Source of the DNA: Panagrolaimus kolymaensis
Lineage: Eukaryota > Nematoda > Chromadorea > Rhabditida > Panagrolaimidae
DNA: 64,000 nt
Assembly (NCBI GenBank): GCA_028622995.1
Contig: JAJQJQ010000005.1
Location: 7,998,001 to 8,062,000 of the forward strand
Direction of reading: 5' to 3'
Each line of letters starts with the position of its first letter. The stretch's first letter is position 1. Both the position numbers and the translations under genes were made by a program. The notes below the pieces were generated by a model, which saw only the letters and a program-made list of their open reading frames with translations, searched no databases and had not been told where the DNA came from. Shown here piece by piece: positions 61,318 to 64,000 of this stretch.

Positions 61318-61414
61318 ATGGTGCCTTTCGCCTTTGGCGTATTTATTCTTGGAGCAATTCTTCAAGTTGGGGCACCACCTACTCCCATTGCCGGTCGACC
61401 ACCAGAAGATATTG
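61318..61414 (+). CDS. Signal-peptide first exon of a gene running off the window
   Basis: MVPFAFGVFILGAILQVGA is a convincing secretion signal, followed by PPTPIAGRPPEDI and a strong donor ATTG|GTAAGT in phase 1. An upstream in-frame start at 61264 is also possible but would bury the signal. No acceptor-bearing coding exon is recognised from here to 64000, so the first intron exceeds 2.5 kb and the product cannot be identified. The GC content of this exon is well above background. Confidence 0.55.
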
Positions 61415-64000
61415 GTAAGTCTACCTTTCTTAAAATTTATTATTTTTTTGATTTTTATTTTTTCCTTAATATTTTTTGAGAGTATTTATATTTCATTGGA
61501 TAATATATCGCTTTTTTGGCACTTATTTTGCCATAATTTTGTTTTACTATTTATTTTCACTCTTTTTTTGTCCTAAAAATCTGATCAAAAATTATTTCGT
61601 TTTCTTTAATATTTTCTTATCTTATTCATTTTCTTTTTTTTTGGTTTAGCTGCTCCTTGTTGCGACATATTAAAACAACACACTTTTAATGTCATATTTT
61701 TTATCCCCTCATAAACTTGTTTTATCGTCTGCAATATTATGTTATGTTTCTTTTGAAGAAAAAAAAACCGAACACCACATCTTTTTTTGTTGCGTAAAAA
61801 CTAAATATATCTCTTTATCACGATGACAAATCTCATTAGTTAATAGTAAGTAAGTAATCAAAATATTAACTAATAAGGATCAATCATTTCTTTATATTTT
61901 TTTTCAAGAAGCAAAAAAAGTAGAATTTTTTAGGCCACCTTTTTTGGTTGGAAGGACATGTAAAAAAGTGAGACTTGTTTTATAGTCTTTTTTTATAAAT
62001 AATTAATTTTTATTATTACTCCTTTAATCAACGAAAAAATTTTATTTTTAGTTTCGAGAAACAATAAATTTAAAAATTTAATTTAAAAAATAAGAACCGT
62101 TTAATTGAAAAAAAAATTTTGGCCAAGTGAAAAAGGGTAGGGGTGGAAACGGGCCGGCCCGGGCCTTGTCGAGCCCTTAGCGGGCCTTGGGAAAACTTTT
62201 TTATTTTATCTTTTTTTTTTAAATCTGTTTTAACAGAGCTGTAGTATTTGAGTAGGGCTACAAATATAACCTTACCTTTTCGAGGTCAGTATTCAAATTA
62301 TCAGAGATATTTGACGTACGGGCCTAGATTTTTTTTTTTTGGCAAGGCCCGGCCTGTTTTCGAAACTGCCTTTAAAACTCCACCGGGAATCGATGTTTTG
62401 AGATTCTGTCTATTGGAAGAGGTAGATATTCGAAGGGCCCGGGGGGGTTACCTGATGGAAAAACAATGGTTGTAAAGCTTAAAAAAAAGTTATGATGATT
62501 TTGGCGAAGTGCGGCGGGCCCGACAGTCCACCCCTAAAAAAGGGAAAGACGATTTTCTAAAATGAATTTTTTTGGTTTTGATATCTCATTTTCGTTTTGG
62601 TAAATTATTTTTATTTAAACCAATTTTTTGAGAATTCTCATTGTCTGAATTATCCTCTATCTTTATCGGTTTCATTCGTTTCTGTTAAATTTAACAAAAT
62701 AAAATAATGATTTGTTAAAAATAAATATAACATCTTCTATTTTATTTTTGGAAAGTTCTTCAACTTTTTTTCTTCAAATGACGCAAAACTTTCTCAATTG
62801 CCCTTTCTCTCTTTTTTTGTTCATTCACGTTTTTTCAATCAACAATTTTTAAACTTATTTTTTGCTACCTAACTTTTACGGGACCCTATCATCAATAAAA
62901 TAAAAAATAACAACGACAACCTTAAATAATGAAGTATATTTTTTTCTTCTCCAAGACAGGGATAGAAAAAATAGGTACTTGACATTCCAATCTGACTCAC
63001 TTTTCACCCCATTTAAACTTTTTTTACCTTCTTTTTGCATGCTCGTTGTCGTTTTGCCTTTTTTATTTGGTTCTGTAAAAAAGAAAACAAGTTTAAATAA
63101 TCAGTGGGCAATCAACAGCCACAGCAAATACAGCAATCTAATATAATATTTTTTTGTTGTTGCGAAAGAAACGGAAACCATTTTCTCTTTTCTTGCCCTC
63201 ATTGGCGGTAGCGTCTTCTAAAAATATTGTTGGACACCATCACCACCAAAATGTTTATGTATATTGATTTGTTCTGCCTCATTAGCAAGTAACAACTAGG
63301 AGAAGGAGATGGAGAAAAAAAGTTAGGGAAAAAAAAAGAGGAAGAAAAGGAGAAGGGATAACGACAAAAGAAGCAATCATGCTTGTCAGAAAAGTAGGAA
63401 AATTAGAAAAAGCAAAAGAGGATAAAAAAAATCAATTGATCTATTTACTAAATTGTCTCTATTTGTTTGGAAATAATCTGTCTGGTTTTGGAAAGTGAGT
63501 GATTGATATAACACAATATAGTTTTAAATGGCCATGATGAAAAGCATACTTATAAATTTTTGAAAAGATTCAAAAAAATAGATTAGGAATTTATGAAAAA
63601 TAATTCTTAGCTCTTCGTTTTAAATTTTTTTTGTTTTACCTAAGATTTTACTCCTTGCTCTTAATTTATTTTAGACCATAGGATTTAGTGATTACTAAAT
63701 TTCCATAACTTTTAAATTAATGATATCACCATCAAATAAATGCCTTTAATAATCAATGTCAAAAAAAACTTTTTGTAACATTTTATACAACCATTTTTTC
63801 TTTGCAAAAAAACCAATTGAGAAAATTCTTGAGCAATTTGGTGTAACATTGAACAGGAATACAACAACAAAAAAACTTGTTGGTTGGTCAAGTTTCTTCT
63901 TAATTTTTTACTGAAAGAAAAAAAGTGTTCATTAGTTAGAAGAGTTTAGAACACCTTTAAATGTCAATCAAATGAATATTTTTAAAAAATGTCATTGAAA
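61415..64000. other. Long first intron or intergenic; contains MITE 3 only
   Basis: Apart from the MITE at 62138-62536 I see A/T-rich sequence with poly-T runs. A GC-richer patch at 63180-63260 has no consistent splice signals. Confidence 0.4.
62138..62536. mobile_element. hAT-type MITE 3 with GGGCCCGGG-rich ends
   Basis: A 399-bp element starts TAGGGGTGGAAACGGGCC and ends GGGCCCGACAGTCCACCCCTA. It is flanked by identical 8-bp AAAAAGGG (62130-62137 and 62537-62544). TAGGGGTG ends plus an 8-bp duplication fit hAT. Both arms contain GGCCCGGGCC-type palindromic repeats in an otherwise AT-rich setting. The 75-codon frame inside is not a gene. Confidence 0.88.

Noticed and set aside
62248..62475. 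75-codon plus-strand frame
   Set aside because: Entirely inside MITE 3; no splice context or family resemblance.

Overview
The window is AT-rich nuclear DNA from a nematode. Protein-coding genes are split by short introns with GTAAG donors and TTTTAG/TTTTCAG acceptors. The gene content includes an SXP/RAL-2-like protein, a WAGO-type Argonaute fragment, a KASH protein, a Cys-loop channel with nematode-style gene structure, arrestin-domain and clc-like proteins. I cannot name the species; a clade III/IV nematode is a guess. Exon boundaries were read by eye from splice signals and checked by reading-frame phase.

Layout. 1-8.4 kb: a hAT-type MITE (212-504), ribose-5-phosphate isomerase (+), an SXP/RAL-2-like gene (-), a C-terminal Argonaute fragment (-), and a second hAT-type MITE (7326-7818). 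8.4-15.7 kb: a KASH-domain coiled-coil gene (+) with a 357-bp internal tandem array, convergent with a Cys-loop ligand-gated channel gene (-). 16.4-17.3 kb: a secreted Cys-rich protein (-). 18.4-40.6 kb: one large minus-strand gene for a two-domain tyrosine phosphatase-like protein, with at least five alternative 5' exons that all fit the same phase-1 junction. A Cys-rich secreted-type gene (24.3-25.8 kb, +) is nested in one of its introns. 41-47 kb: an unrecognised gene, a multi-pass membrane protein, and a MOV10/UPF1-type helicase relative that has lost its catalytic residues; the first and third share a duplicated upstream segment. 47.4-50.5 kb: arrestin-domain and F-box-like genes. 50,693-56,063: a 5.4-kb transposon with perfect 181-bp terminal inverted repeats and a 9-bp target duplication (Mutator-like signature). 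It carries a decayed Helitron N-terminal domain, a dead Ulp1-like peptidase and a small basic-protein gene. 56.4-58.6 kb: a secreted protein and a clc/claudin-like protein. 60.3-64 kb: the 5' end of a plus-strand gene (signal-peptide exon) with a third hAT-type MITE in its first intron.

The most unusual items are the Mutator-ended element with Helitron/Ulp1 cargo; three separate MITEs of one architecture (hAT-like ends, 8-bp duplications, GC-rich hexamer-like interiors in an AT-rich genome); the phosphatase-like gene with both domains missing the WPD aspartate and a fan of alternative 5' exons; and the KASH gene with recently amplified coiled-coil repeats. No rRNA, tRNA or CRISPR array was found.
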